DNA of 64,000 nt from Paenibacillus monticola. Its GTDB lineage: Bacteria > Bacillota > Bacilli > Paenibacillales > Paenibacillaceae. The translations under genes and the position numbers were made by a program. The stretch covers positions 310,001 through 374,000 of the forward strand of contig NZ_WJXB01000001.1 in the NCBI RefSeq assembly GCF_009664975.1, given 5' to 3'. The notes beneath the pieces are model-generated. The model did not search any database. It worked only from the letters and a program-made list of their open reading frames with translations, and was not told the origin of the DNA. This document shows positions 34,952 to 42,973 of the stretch, one piece after another (position 1 is the first letter of the stretch; the number at the start of each line of letters is the position of its first letter).

Positions 34952-35488
34952 TCATGAACGCTCGTGCACGGCTTCCGCGTACTCCAGCCCCGACTTATAA
35001 ACAACATAGGTTCCGGCCATCTTGTCGTGGAGCGCTTGGTTACGGACCATAAAAATAATGAACAGCCCATCTATGATGAAGACACAAGTCATCAAGAAAT
35101 TCAGCGCAGTGATCTGGTCTGTCCCATGGGAAGTAAAGGTGGATATCACGACAAAAAGAGAATTTATAATATAAAACCCGTATCTGAGCAGCGCTTGAAT
35201 GATCGTTGGATAATTCCCTTTTGCATTGATAATTCTTGTTCTCAGAAGTAAACGGCCTGGGGTTCCCCCAAATCTTGAAACTAAATACACATAATAGACT
35301 ATATAGACTAGCCAAGGGATAATAATAGGTATTTCCGAATGCCAAGTATTCATTAGGAATGTAGCCCATCGATTAAGCAGGTAGATCGGGCCTATGAGTA
35401 TAACCCCGTCAATTAACGCAATCAGCAATCTAGGCCAAAACCCTACGAAGTCATCCTCAAGAAGTTGATCAACCTTAGAATTGTCCAT
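34952..35488 (-). CDS. RDD-family membrane protein
   Basis: 178 aa, three to four membrane segments. The RDD signature is RLLIALIDGVILIGPIYLL near residue 21 (Arg and Asp of RDD) and TPGRLLLRTRIINAKG (about 96-111), followed by NQALHDKMAGTYVVYK at the end, all standard. Function of the family is unknown; some members are Na+/H+ antiporters. Start has AGGAGG upstream. Confidence 0.88.
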   Translation of the reverse strand: MDNSKVDQLLEDDFVGFWPRLLIALIDGVILIGPIYLLNRWATFLMNTWHSEIPIIIPWLVYIVYYVYLVSRFGGTPGRLLLRTRIINAKGNYPTIIQALLRYGFYIINSLFVVISTFTSHGTDQITALNFLMTCVFIIDGLFIIFMVRNQALHDKMAGTYVVYKSGLEYAEAVHERS

Positions 35489-35600
35489 GTATGTCCTCCT
35501 GTCTCTTTTTCCATTTTCAGATAAGTATTTATTACATTATACCTAATGATTGGAAATTGATGTGCGATTTTATATGGATGCTCGTGGTTGGAGCATGCAA

Positions 35601-35640
35601 CAAATAACGGCTCGCCACTCTAGTGAGTGACAGGCCGTAT
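35601..35640 (-). terminator. Terminator of SUKH-family gene
   Basis: On the minus strand ACGGCC..CACTC/GAGTG..GCCGT forms an interrupted stem with a four-base loop, followed by TTATTTGTT, close to the stop codon. Confidence 0.6.
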
Positions 35641-35650
35641 GTTTGGCTGT

Positions 35651-36214
35651 TTACTGTTCCGACTGCTTCAGCAGCTTAGTTTCTTCCGAGTTGTCGTACT
35701 CTTCTTGATTAACCAGCCCTCTTATGAATGCTTCGAAATCCTGGGCCAGAAAAGTAATCCGGGGTTCATCATCTACCTCAACATCAACATGAATGACGCA
35801 GGGTTCTCCATCCGGACCACACTCCCGGTAGTCCAGCATCACAGCATCATGTCCTGCAGATGGACAGGAACAGACCACAATCCCAATGTTGGGATAACCC
35901 CACTCTTCGATCATAAAGCGGCTGCCCAGATCATCCGAGTCGATGCCCCACTGTCCTCCGAGGCCACAAATTCCCGAGATCGCAATATGATCCTCAGACC
36001 AGGAGGTTGAGGTGAGGGTAGGGAAGCAGTCATTAAGCGGACTGCCTCCATTTTTATTAGTGATTAGTTCGATATAAGAGGACGGAAGTCGATAGCCTAG
36101 TAGCTGCTCAGCATTCAAGATGATTTCTGCCGTGACGGGTCCGGGACTAGTGAAATAATCTGAATCTTCCCAGAAGGTGGAGAGGTCAAACCCTATCCAA
36201 TGCCTATTGCCCAT
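35651..36214 (-). CDS. SMI1/KNR4 (SUKH) family protein
   Basis: 187 aa. The SUKH fold is shown by VTAEIILNAEQLLGYRLPSSYIELITNKNGG at the N-terminus and VCSCPSAGHDAVMLDYRECG, then EPCVIHVDVE and FEAFIRGLV at the end. Many SUKH proteins are immunity proteins of contact-dependent or secreted toxins; others are cytoplasmic proteins of unknown role. No toxin gene is adjacent. Start at 36214 (AAGG nine bases upstream); a GTG three codons earlier overlaps the ribosome site. Confidence 0.85.
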   Translation of the reverse strand: MGNRHWIGFDLSTFWEDSDYFTSPGPVTAEIILNAEQLLGYRLPSSYIELITNKNGGSPLNDCFPTLTSTSWSEDHIAISGICGLGGQWGIDSDDLGSRFMIEEWGYPNIGIVVCSCPSAGHDAVMLDYRECGPDGEPCVIHVDVEVDDEPRITFLAQDFEAFIRGLVNQEEYDNSEETKLLKQSEQ

Positions 36215-36340
36215 TTTTCTCACCCTTTCTTATAATAATAGTATTAATGAGAGCATGGCTATTAAACGGTTGCTTATCATACTTGGTAGTTGTCATTTTC
36301 AGACGGGTCACATACTATTAGTAGATTAGGGATTAGAAGG

Positions 36341-36384
36341 GCACTTTCCTATCTACGAACTTATTCTCCTGCATAAAGGAAGTG
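36341..36384 (+). promoter_or_regulatory. Hairpin that can sequester the ribosome site of the GGDEF gene
   Basis: GCACTTTCCT (from ~36341) can pair with AGGAAGTGC (ending ~36384). The 3' arm contains AAAGGAAG, the best Shine-Dalgarno candidate for the ATG at 36395. No match to a c-di-GMP riboswitch was seen. Confidence 0.3.
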
Positions 36385-36394
36385 CGAATGAAAG

Positions 36395-37246
36395 ATGGAA
36401 GAAATCCAAAATTATATACTGGCGGTATGCTCAATACTCATCGCAGTAGTAGCTGTTTATTCGGCTTTTAGGCTGTTTCGTGACTTCTCATTAAAGTCTC
36501 CAAGGGTCAGAGCCATGCGCACCAGCTTTGTCATTATACTGGTCAGTACAGGAATTTGGACGATGCATTTGCTAGGGAATCTCTCACTTCAAGGGTACGG
36601 ACAAGCTGAAGGGAACCCCTTGTTTCCTTTGATGATATATGGTTTGACAATAATCATTGTATTATTTCTGTTCTATCGGTTGCGGATATTACAGGTGGAG
36701 AGAGACCAGTTGAAAGAGCTGGCGTATAAAGATGCTTTAACGGGCTTGCTGAATAAAAATGGTATGGATCACTTTTGGGATCATTGTAAGGAAAATGAAC
36801 AGCTGGCGGTTCTATTCTTGGATCTAAACCGCTTTAAGGCGATCAATGACAACTTAGGCCACCACGTAGGTGATTTGTTGCTGCAAGCAGTCGGAGGCAA
36901 GCTGAGCCAATTCTCCAGCAAAGGGAAACGGCATATCTTCCGAGTGGGCGGTGATGAATTCGTAATTATCGCCAAGCATTACAGTCAAAAAGAAGCTGAG
37001 CAGCTTGCCTTACGAGTTCTAGAGAAAACGACAACACAATACCAGTTGGAGCAGCATAATCTCTTTGTCTCGGCCAGTATAGGTATTACTATGAGTCATG
37101 GCAAGGTAGAGCGTTCCCGGTTACTTAAAGAGGCGGATACAGCCATGTACAGTGCCAAACAGCTGGGAACAGGTCGTTATTCCGTTTATAAGACACCTAC
37201 TAGCGGCAGCTATGCCAGATGGTTTGACAACTTCAAATCCAGATAA
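36395..37246 (+). CDS. Diguanylate cyclase with short membrane sensor (single MHYT-like motif)
   Basis: 283 aa. Three membrane segments (about 6-28, 43-63, 78-97); the second carries GIWTMHLLG, a match to one MHYT repeat, the motif of proposed copper/gas-sensing MHYT domains. A short linker leads to DALTGLLNKNGMD and the GGDEF active site (RVGGDEF, residues 183-189). No RxxD inhibitory site is present just upstream of it. Product would be cyclic di-GMP. A hairpin may cover the ribosome site. Confidence 0.88.
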   Translation: MEEIQNYILAVCSILIAVVAVYSAFRLFRDFSLKSPRVRAMRTSFVIILVSTGIWTMHLLGNLSLQGYGQAEGNPLFPLMIYGLTIIIVLFLFYRLRILQVERDQLKELAYKDALTGLLNKNGMDHFWDHCKENEQLAVLFLDLNRFKAINDNLGHHVGDLLLQAVGGKLSQFSSKGKRHIFRVGGDEFVIIAKHYSQKEAEQLALRVLEKTTTQYQLEQHNLFVSASIGITMSHGKVERSRLLKEADTAMYSAKQLGTGRYSVYKTPTSGSYARWFDNFKSR

Positions 37247-37265
37247 GGAAATAGATGTCGGTGAG

Positions 37266-38468
37266 TTATGCACCTGTGGAGTGGAGCGTCTTCACTGGCT
37301 TTTTGCGTCCATTCATCAGGAACAGACAGAGCAAGGCAATTAGCATACTGGCCGCTGCACAGTAGAACAGAATAGAATAACCATGCAGATCAATCAGCAG
37401 CCCAAGCAAGGGAGGCGAGCTGATTGCTGCGAGTGAAGATACCAGATAATACATCCCTGTTCGTGTGCCAATGCTCTCCTCAGTACCCGTTGCCACAATA
37501 TAAGGGTAGGAATTGATATTGATGCAGGCCCAGAACATCCCGCCAATCAGCAGTAAGCCCCGCAGGAACAACAGATTCTGTGCAAAGCCTACCAGTGCGA
37601 ACACGATCATAAGACCGCATACACCGACAACAATGATTTTTTTCTTCCCGAAACGTCCGCCCAGCCAGCCGCTAGGAATAGCGAATAGCACAAAAGCCAG
37701 CGAAAAGAAGGTGAGGGAGAACGAGGCCGCTTTTTCGCTCAGCCCGAGGTGATGTTTGCCGTAGAGTGTAAATAGGGTCTCTACGCCTTGATAAGCAACA
37801 AACCAGAAAAAAATCGCCGCTAAGAGAAGTACCGTTGTCCGGTCTAGCTGCTTCTTAAAAGAGATGCGGGCAGGGTTGGCAGTCCCTGCGACTCCTTCCT
37901 GATTCACGCCGTCCCGGTTCTCTTTAATGAAGTGTGAGACGATAAATAAGCATAAAAGAGTAATCAGACCCGCTACGATAAATGGCAGCGCCGGGTTTGA
38001 GTCATAGAGGATGGAGCCCACGCCAAAAGCGAGGATCGAGCCAAATCCACCCATGAAATTAATCAATCCGTTAGCCTTCGTACGCTGAGCATCGGGGGTA
38101 ATATCCGGCATTAAGGCGACTGTCGGCGAACGGTACAGGCTCATGGCCAAGTTCATCAGCATCATGAATAACAGCAGCGTGAACAGACCGGTGTGAAACG
38201 GAATTAACAGGGTCAGCACAGCAGCCAAAGGCATTCCAATCATCAGATAAGGCATTCTGCGCCCATAACGCGTGGTTGTGCGGTCACTGCGATTGCCGAT
38301 CCACGGCTGCAGGAACAAGGCAAAGTAATTATCAATGGTCATCATGAAGCTGATCAGGGCCACACTATGCACATACTTTTCCAGGAAAAAGGGCACAAAC
38401 GCGTTATACAGACTCCAAGTAATGCTGATGCTGAAAAAGCCAAAGCCGAGCAGCCAGACCTTCTTCAC
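37266..38468 (-). CDS. MFS transporter (SLC45/GPH-like)
   Basis: 400 aa, twelve predicted membrane segments. Between TM2 and TM3 is the motif QPWIGNRSDRTTTRYGRRMP, the long 'DR..(T/S)..GRR.P' loop typical of the SLC45 and glycoside-pentoside-hexuronide groups. It starts four bases after the stop of the glycerophosphodiesterase gene and is co-transcribed with it. Substrate unknown; glycerophosphodiesters or sugars are plausible from context. Confidence 0.85.
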   Translation of the reverse strand: MKKVWLLGFGFFSISITWSLYNAFVPFFLEKYVHSVALISFMMTIDNYFALFLQPWIGNRSDRTTTRYGRRMPYLMIGMPLAAVLTLLIPFHTGLFTLLLFMMLMNLAMSLYRSPTVALMPDITPDAQRTKANGLINFMGGFGSILAFGVGSILYDSNPALPFIVAGLITLLCLFIVSHFIKENRDGVNQEGVAGTANPARISFKKQLDRTTVLLLAAIFFWFVAYQGVETLFTLYGKHHLGLSEKAASFSLTFFSLAFVLFAIPSGWLGGRFGKKKIIVVGVCGLMIVFALVGFAQNLLFLRGLLLIGGMFWACININSYPYIVATGTEESIGTRTGMYYLVSSLAAISSPPLLGLLIDLHGYSILFYCAAASMLIALLCLFLMNGRKKPVKTLHSTGA

Positions 38469-38472
38469 CCCA

Positions 38473-39210
38473 TCAGCCTCCTTGGGCAGCCAGAAGTTCG
38501 GCCAGCAGGTCCGGATGATCGGTAATAATGCCAGCCACGCCTGCAGCTATTAAGTATTTCATCCGCTCCGGATCATTTACGGTAAAAGGATGATAGTCAA
38601 TGCCATGAAGTGTTGCTTCGGCGACGAACTCCGGCAACACGGCATAGTGGGTAGCGTGCAGCGCATCTGCTTTTAGTGAAGCCGCATAATCCCATGGACG
38701 ATACAAACCTTCACCATATAAAATTCCGGTTAGAATATCCGGAGCAATAGATTTACAGTAAGCCAGGGAATAATGATTGAAGCTCGACAGGATGACCCGT
38801 TCACTCATGTGGAAGTCCCGCACAGTCGCGATGACCTTTTCCTCCATACCAGGGTACAAGAAGAGCCCGTTCTTAAGCTCGATATTTAGGATCGTATCAC
38901 GTCCTTGCAACAGATCAAGCAAGTCCTCTAGAGTCGGGATCTTTTCCCCTTTGAATGCAGCTCCGAACCAGGAGCCTGCATCTACCTCCAGTACTTCCTG
39001 AAGGGTCTTATCCTTTATATATCCGGTTCCATCCGTAGTACGGCTAAGCGCTTCATCGTGAATAAGCACGAGTCCGCCATCCTTGGTCATTTGTACATCG
39101 GTCTCAATGCCGGTTGCTCCAAGGACTAGACTCTTGTGGAATGCCGCCATCGTATTCTCTGGACATACCGCCGATGCGCCACGATGCGCAAAATTAATGA
39201 TGTTTTTCAT
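38473..39210 (-). CDS. Glycerophosphodiester phosphodiesterase (GDPD)
   Basis: 245-aa cytoplasmic enzyme that splits glycerophosphodiesters into glycerol 3-phosphate and an alcohol. Motifs: FAHRGASAVCPENTMAAF (catalytic His and Arg), ETDVQMTKDGGLVLIHD (Glu, Asp, His) and NIELKNGLF (Glu, Lys). No signal peptide, so it is of the UgpQ/YqiK cytoplasmic type. Probably forms an operon with the MFS transporter downstream. Confidence 0.92.
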   Translation of the reverse strand: MKNIINFAHRGASAVCPENTMAAFHKSLVLGATGIETDVQMTKDGGLVLIHDEALSRTTDGTGYIKDKTLQEVLEVDAGSWFGAAFKGEKIPTLEDLLDLLQGRDTILNIELKNGLFLYPGMEEKVIATVRDFHMSERVILSSFNHYSLAYCKSIAPDILTGILYGEGLYRPWDYAASLKADALHATHYAVLPEFVAEATLHGIDYHPFTVNDPERMKYLIAAGVAGIITDHPDLLAELLAAQGG

Positions 39211-39397
39211 CAGCTTACAATCCCTCCGCCTTATGATTTATAAATATCTGCAGTTGCGATCTTCCCTAATCCATATTCCACATAGAGCTAAGAAACCCTG
39301 TCCGGAAATACTGTAAAGGTACTACTTTTGAAAATTTAACCTGGAGTTAACAGGGGACATACATAAAGGAGCAATATCTCTGGGTTGTTATGCTGCT

Positions 39398-39922
39398 TTA
39401 CTTGGAAAGCCACTCCAGCAATACAGCAACACTTTGCTCGGACGATTGCTCTGCCGTACGTAGCGTAAGCTCCGGACATTCCGGGATCTCGTAGGGATCG
39501 GAAATTCCGGTGAAAGAAGGGATTTCACCACGACGGGCCTTGGCATACAGCCCTTTGACATCTCGCTCCTCGCAGATCTGCAACGGGCAATCTACATACA
39601 CCTCCACGAACTGTGGGAGCTCTTGGCGGGCATACAACCGCATGTCCCGATAGGGACTGATTACCGACACAATCGTAATCACACCATGCCGATTTAACAA
39701 TCCAGCGATATAGACTGTCCGGCGGATATTCTCGAACCGGTCCTCGCGGCTGAAGCCGAGCCCTCGCCCGAGGTTACGCCGCAGCTCGTCGCCGTCGAGC
39801 CATTCTACGGCCATTCCTTGTTCGCGGAGCTTATCGGCCAGCAGGGCGGCAATCGTTGATTTGCCCGCACCGGATAGTCCGGTCAGCCATAGGGTGAATC
39901 CTGAATTCAGCTTATTTATCAT
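39398..39922 (-). CDS. cysC: Adenylylsulfate (APS) kinase-like protein, orphan
   Basis: 174 aa from ATG 39922, which overlaps the upstream radical SAM stop (ATGA). P-loop LWLTGLSGAGKSTIAALLA, the DGDELRRNLGRGLGFSREDR substrate loop, and SPYRDMR are all classical APS kinase features; product would be PAPS. No ATP sulfurylase, sulfotransferase or PAPS reductase lies nearby. It is the last gene of the STM4011-4015-like cassette, suggesting that a sulfate or a phosphate transfer is part of that system. Family identification is secure, role is not. Confidence 0.85.
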   Translation of the reverse strand: MINKLNSGFTLWLTGLSGAGKSTIAALLADKLREQGMAVEWLDGDELRRNLGRGLGFSREDRFENIRRTVYIAGLLNRHGVITIVSVISPYRDMRLYARQELPQFVEVYVDCPLQICEERDVKGLYAKARRGEIPSFTGISDPYEIPECPELTLRTAEQSSEQSVAVLLEWLSK

Positions 39923-40788
39923 CGTTGAGATACTCCCATAGGGGGGATTCGCTCCAGTAAGCCAGAGCCGTAAATGTCCTGTAGCCCCAGCTGCGGCATA
40001 TGAATATAACCAATATAACAGTCGCATAGCGGCATCCGGCAGCTTCGCTCAGCGGAGAGGCCCTCCAATCTATCGCGGTATAGGTTGCCGATAACGCCTC
40101 TATCCTTGTAGCAGCGTTTAACGAGTCCAGAGCCTTGTACATAGAATACATTGCGGCCTGCGTTGCATATTTTGCCAAGACTCTCATAGTCCATAGCATT
40201 AATAGCGAAGTGTGGGTCGATGCTGCTTAGGTAGGAAAGCTCCTCTGCTGTATAGTAATTTGGTTTATCCTTATAAGCATTTACCCATAAATATACGTCC
40301 TCCGGCAGGGCTGTGCGCAGTGAAGCTATAGCCGCAAAAGCACTGCGAAGACCCACGCTGCCTACACTAAACGGAATGCCCCTCTCATACAAAGTCGCAC
40401 ATTGGGCTAAGAATTTATCTTCCCGTACCTGTCCCGGATGATAGGTGGCCCAGAAGGCTATTTTGTCGCGATTCAGATCTGCGGTGAAATTTAAGTCCGC
40501 CGATAGGTTGGTCTGGATCGCCACCTTATCCACATGTTCCATGGTAGAGAGCGCGATCAGGGCGTCTTTGTACCAACGGTGAATAAGCCCTTCACCATAA
40601 GGATTGAAGAAAATAGACAGCTGATGACCTTCTGCTCCCTGTGCTCCTACCCACTTTACGAAGGTTTCAAGTCCCTCGCGGTCCTTGGCGAGGGTGGCAG
40701 CGCTGTCCCTTGTTTTGCCGAAGGGGCAATAAGGGCAATCGTAATTACAGGAGGTGAGAGATCCGCGGTAATAGAGAACTGCCTTCAT
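39919..40788 (-). CDS. STM4011-like radical SAM protein with SPASM-like C-terminal cysteines
   Basis: 289 aa. The radical SAM [4Fe-4S] motif is CNYDCPYC (Cys14, Cys18, Cys21), followed by FNPYGEGL and IQTNLSADL typical of the fold. The C-terminal third has ICNAGRNVFYVQGSG, LVKRCYKDRGVIGNLY and RSCRMPLCDCY, a pattern of Cys, Gly and GNLY like SPASM/twitch auxiliary-cluster domains found in peptide-modifying and some other radical SAM enzymes. It overlaps STM4012-like and cysC genes by four bases each. I recognise it as the STM4011 family of uncharacterised proteins from cassette context; reaction unknown. Confidence 0.82.
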   Translation of the reverse strand: MKAVLYYRGSLTSCNYDCPYCPFGKTRDSAATLAKDREGLETFVKWVGAQGAEGHQLSIFFNPYGEGLIHRWYKDALIALSTMEHVDKVAIQTNLSADLNFTADLNRDKIAFWATYHPGQVREDKFLAQCATLYERGIPFSVGSVGLRSAFAAIASLRTALPEDVYLWVNAYKDKPNYYTAEELSYLSSIDPHFAINAMDYESLGKICNAGRNVFYVQGSGLVKRCYKDRGVIGNLYRDRLEGLSAERSCRMPLCDCYIGYIHMPQLGLQDIYGSGLLERIPPMGVSQR

Positions 40789-42170
40789 GGCAAGACGAAC
40801 CTTTCCATTTGCTCACGAATCTCGCCTGAAATAAACCAGTCACCGATAGAGTCGGAGTAGCCCATGCCCTCAGGGGTTAGGGTCAGCACGCCGTCGTCCT
40901 CTTGGCCAAGCTCAGTTTGCAACAGCAGGGACAACTTAGGGTAATCGCTCCACAGTGAGCTTCCGAAGCGCTCTCTGTAACTGGAAATCAGCAGCCCCTC
41001 GCTATGCAAAATAGCCTTTAGAATAAAGCGGCGCTGCTGCTCTTCAAGGCTCAGCATAATCCCGTAATCTGCCGTATCATAACGCTCTGTTGCCACATAA
41101 TCGGCGATAATACTCTCCGTTGCTTTGCGGCTGACACCGTAACGGGAGGCATAATGGACGCTGCGCGTATAGGATCTAGCTCCACAACCCAGCCCGACCA
41201 TACCTTCCTCTTGGCAGCTGTAATCGAGAATGGTTTTGTTCGTCCCTGCGGCTTCTTTGGCGAAGCGGCGCATAGAATATTGGCGGTAACCGCGGCTTAT
41301 GAGCAGCTCGCGGGCGGCGTTGTAGCAATGAAGGCGGATATCACCCTGCCGCTGCATATCTCCGGGCTTAACGATTGTATGCTCACGGGTGTAGAGCGGA
41401 TAAATAAAAATTTCCTCCGGTTCATAGGAAAGAGCCTGATCCAACGAATAGAGCCAGGAATCCACACTTTGTCCAGGGAGCCCGTAGATCAAATCCAGAT
41501 TCAAGATCGGGAAATCGTATTTCCCCAGCAGCTCCAGCGCACGGTAGACCTCATCGGGATTCTGTGGGCGGTATATGGCTGCGGATTCAGCGGCCACAAA
41601 GCTCTGAATGCCCATACTGACCCGGTCCACCGAGGACTCCTTAAGAATCGTCAGCTTCGCATCCGTCAGGGTCTCGGGAGAGGCTTCTACCGAAATGGAT
41701 GCAACGGTCGTATCCAGTCCCATAATATCCACAGCTATGGTGAACAGGCGACGCAGCTGATCTTCGGCCAGCAGGGTGGGCGTACCGCCACCAATGGCGA
41801 AGCGGGCATAAGGCTTATGCTTGGTGAACGTTGCCCATTGCTTCGCCTGTCGCTCCAGCGCATCCACATAACGGGTGTGAACATCAGCGCGTTTGTCAGG
41901 CAGCGTGAACAGATTGCAGAATCCGCAGCGCGCGCCGCAGAAGGGAATGTGCATATACAGGAAAAAAGCTTCCGCAGGCTCGTCCTCCCATAATTCCTTC
42001 AAAGGAAGCGGAGGCTGCAGGTCGCGGTAGGCTGTTTTATGGGGATAGGAATATAGATAAGAGCGGTAAGGGTAAGCGGTAATATGCTCTTTCCACAGCA
42101 AAAGCTCCTCGGCAGAGAGGAAGTGCTTCCCATCATTGTGGAGGAGTAGATCATCAAGTGGTAAGGTCAT
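40785..42170 (-). CDS. STM4012-like radical SAM protein (HemN-related)
   Basis: 461 aa. Radical SAM motif in HIPFCGARCGFCNLF (Cys78, Cys82, Cys85), then FAIGGGTPTLL, SVEASPETLT, SMGIQSF and LDLIYGLPGQS, which are the HemN/coproporphyrinogen-dehydrogenase and HutW/ChuW-like motifs. The N-terminal 60 residues are not typical of HemN. A real coproporphyrinogen enzyme is unlikely given the cassette; family STM4012 is uncharacterised. Start ATG has AGGAAGGAG upstream; end overlaps the next gene by ATGA. Confidence 0.85.
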   Translation of the reverse strand: MTLPLDDLLLHNDGKHFLSAEELLLWKEHITAYPYRSYLYSYPHKTAYRDLQPPLPLKELWEDEPAEAFFLYMHIPFCGARCGFCNLFTLPDKRADVHTRYVDALERQAKQWATFTKHKPYARFAIGGGTPTLLAEDQLRRLFTIAVDIMGLDTTVASISVEASPETLTDAKLTILKESSVDRVSMGIQSFVAAESAAIYRPQNPDEVYRALELLGKYDFPILNLDLIYGLPGQSVDSWLYSLDQALSYEPEEIFIYPLYTREHTIVKPGDMQRQGDIRLHCYNAARELLISRGYRQYSMRRFAKEAAGTNKTILDYSCQEEGMVGLGCGARSYTRSVHYASRYGVSRKATESIIADYVATERYDTADYGIMLSLEEQQRRFILKAILHSEGLLISSYRERFGSSLWSDYPKLSLLLQTELGQEDDGVLTLTPEGMGYSDSIGDWFISGEIREQMERFVLP

Positions 42171-42187
42171 AGCTGTTCTCCTTCCTG

Positions 42188-42973
42188 TTACAATGTGAAT
42201 TCACGGTAAGGGACATTCCACACCGTCTCGTGTGCGAGCCGATGCCCCTGATAGCCATCTTCGCCGTAGGCCGTTCCATGATCGGAAAAAGCGAGACAAA
42301 AAACCGGATTCCCCCGCTCCTGGAAGGCAGCGAATAACCGTCCCAGCTCGCCGTCGACATAACGAAGCGCAGCGCGCTGGCTGTCCACGGAATCTTTGCG
42401 GGCCCCCGGCAGAAAATAATGGTTCGGTCCGTGCATGGCTGAGATATTAAGGAACATGAACAATCTTTGCTCGTGTGATGTGTCCTTCAGCAGCTTCAAG
42501 GCATGATTCACCTGATGCTCCGTGGAGCGCGGATTAGTGACGCCAAACGTCATCCGCCAGTAGCTGTGCTGGAAATATCCGGGTAGTACACGGGCGAGCG
42601 GTACTTTTTTGCTGAAAAAAATAACGCCACCGATACAAATCGTACGATAGCCCGCGCCAGCAAGCCCGGACACCAGATCCGGCGTATCGAACAGCCAGGT
42701 ATGGGGATGTGTCTTCATTCCGGTATTCCTGGAATGAAAGAGTCGGACATGCTCCGACTTATCTGTTGTTGCCGGAGTCGGCAGGAAACCGCCAAAGAAG
42801 GCGTGGTGCGCAGCATAGGTGAAGCTGCCCGGGGTATGGCGTTTCTCCCAAGGACCGCCACCGCACAGGTTTGGACAATTCGCCTCCTCCAGCACAGCAG
42901 CATCATACCGCAAGGTATCCAGTGTGATCATCAGAATATCATGAGTGCCAACAATACTGTTCATATCCATCAT
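42188..42973 (-). CDS. STM4013/SEN3800-like alkaline-phosphatase-fold hydrolase
   Basis: 261 aa from ATG 42973, which overlaps the STM4014-like stop (ATGA), with GGAGGG six bases upstream. Residues 13-24 (ILMITLDTLRYD) and 50-57 (SFTYAAHH) resemble the metal-binding and nucleophile regions of sulfatases/phosphotransferases. A later AFSDHGTAYGEDGYQG and GHRLAHETVWNVP hold the second metal site (Asp-His and His). Predicted to be a soluble phospho- or sulfo-hydrolase or transferase; substrate unknown. Sulfatase-type fold next to an APS kinase is suggestive. Confidence 0.8.
   Translation of the reverse strand: MMDMNSIVGTHDILMITLDTLRYDAAVLEEANCPNLCGGGPWEKRHTPGSFTYAAHHAFFGGFLPTPATTDKSEHVRLFHSRNTGMKTHPHTWLFDTPDLVSGLAGAGYRTICIGGVIFFSKKVPLARVLPGYFQHSYWRMTFGVTNPRSTEHQVNHALKLLKDTSHEQRLFMFLNISAMHGPNHYFLPGARKDSVDSQRAALRYVDGELGRLFAAFQERGNPVFCLAFSDHGTAYGEDGYQGHRLAHETVWNVPYREFTL

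Noticed and set aside
36224..36394. A c-di-GMP (GEMM) riboswitch before the cyclase gene.
   Set aside because: The conserved GEMM core bases were not found; only a short hairpin over the ribosome site.
41154..41993. A 279-codon rightward frame opposite the STM4012-like radical SAM gene.
   Set aside because: It is a mirror of the coding strand with the radical SAM motifs on the other strand; no start signal.
40785..42170. Annotation as coproporphyrinogen III oxidase HemN/HemZ.
   Set aside because: The radical SAM core is HemN-like, but the N-terminal region and cassette context fit the STM4012 family instead.
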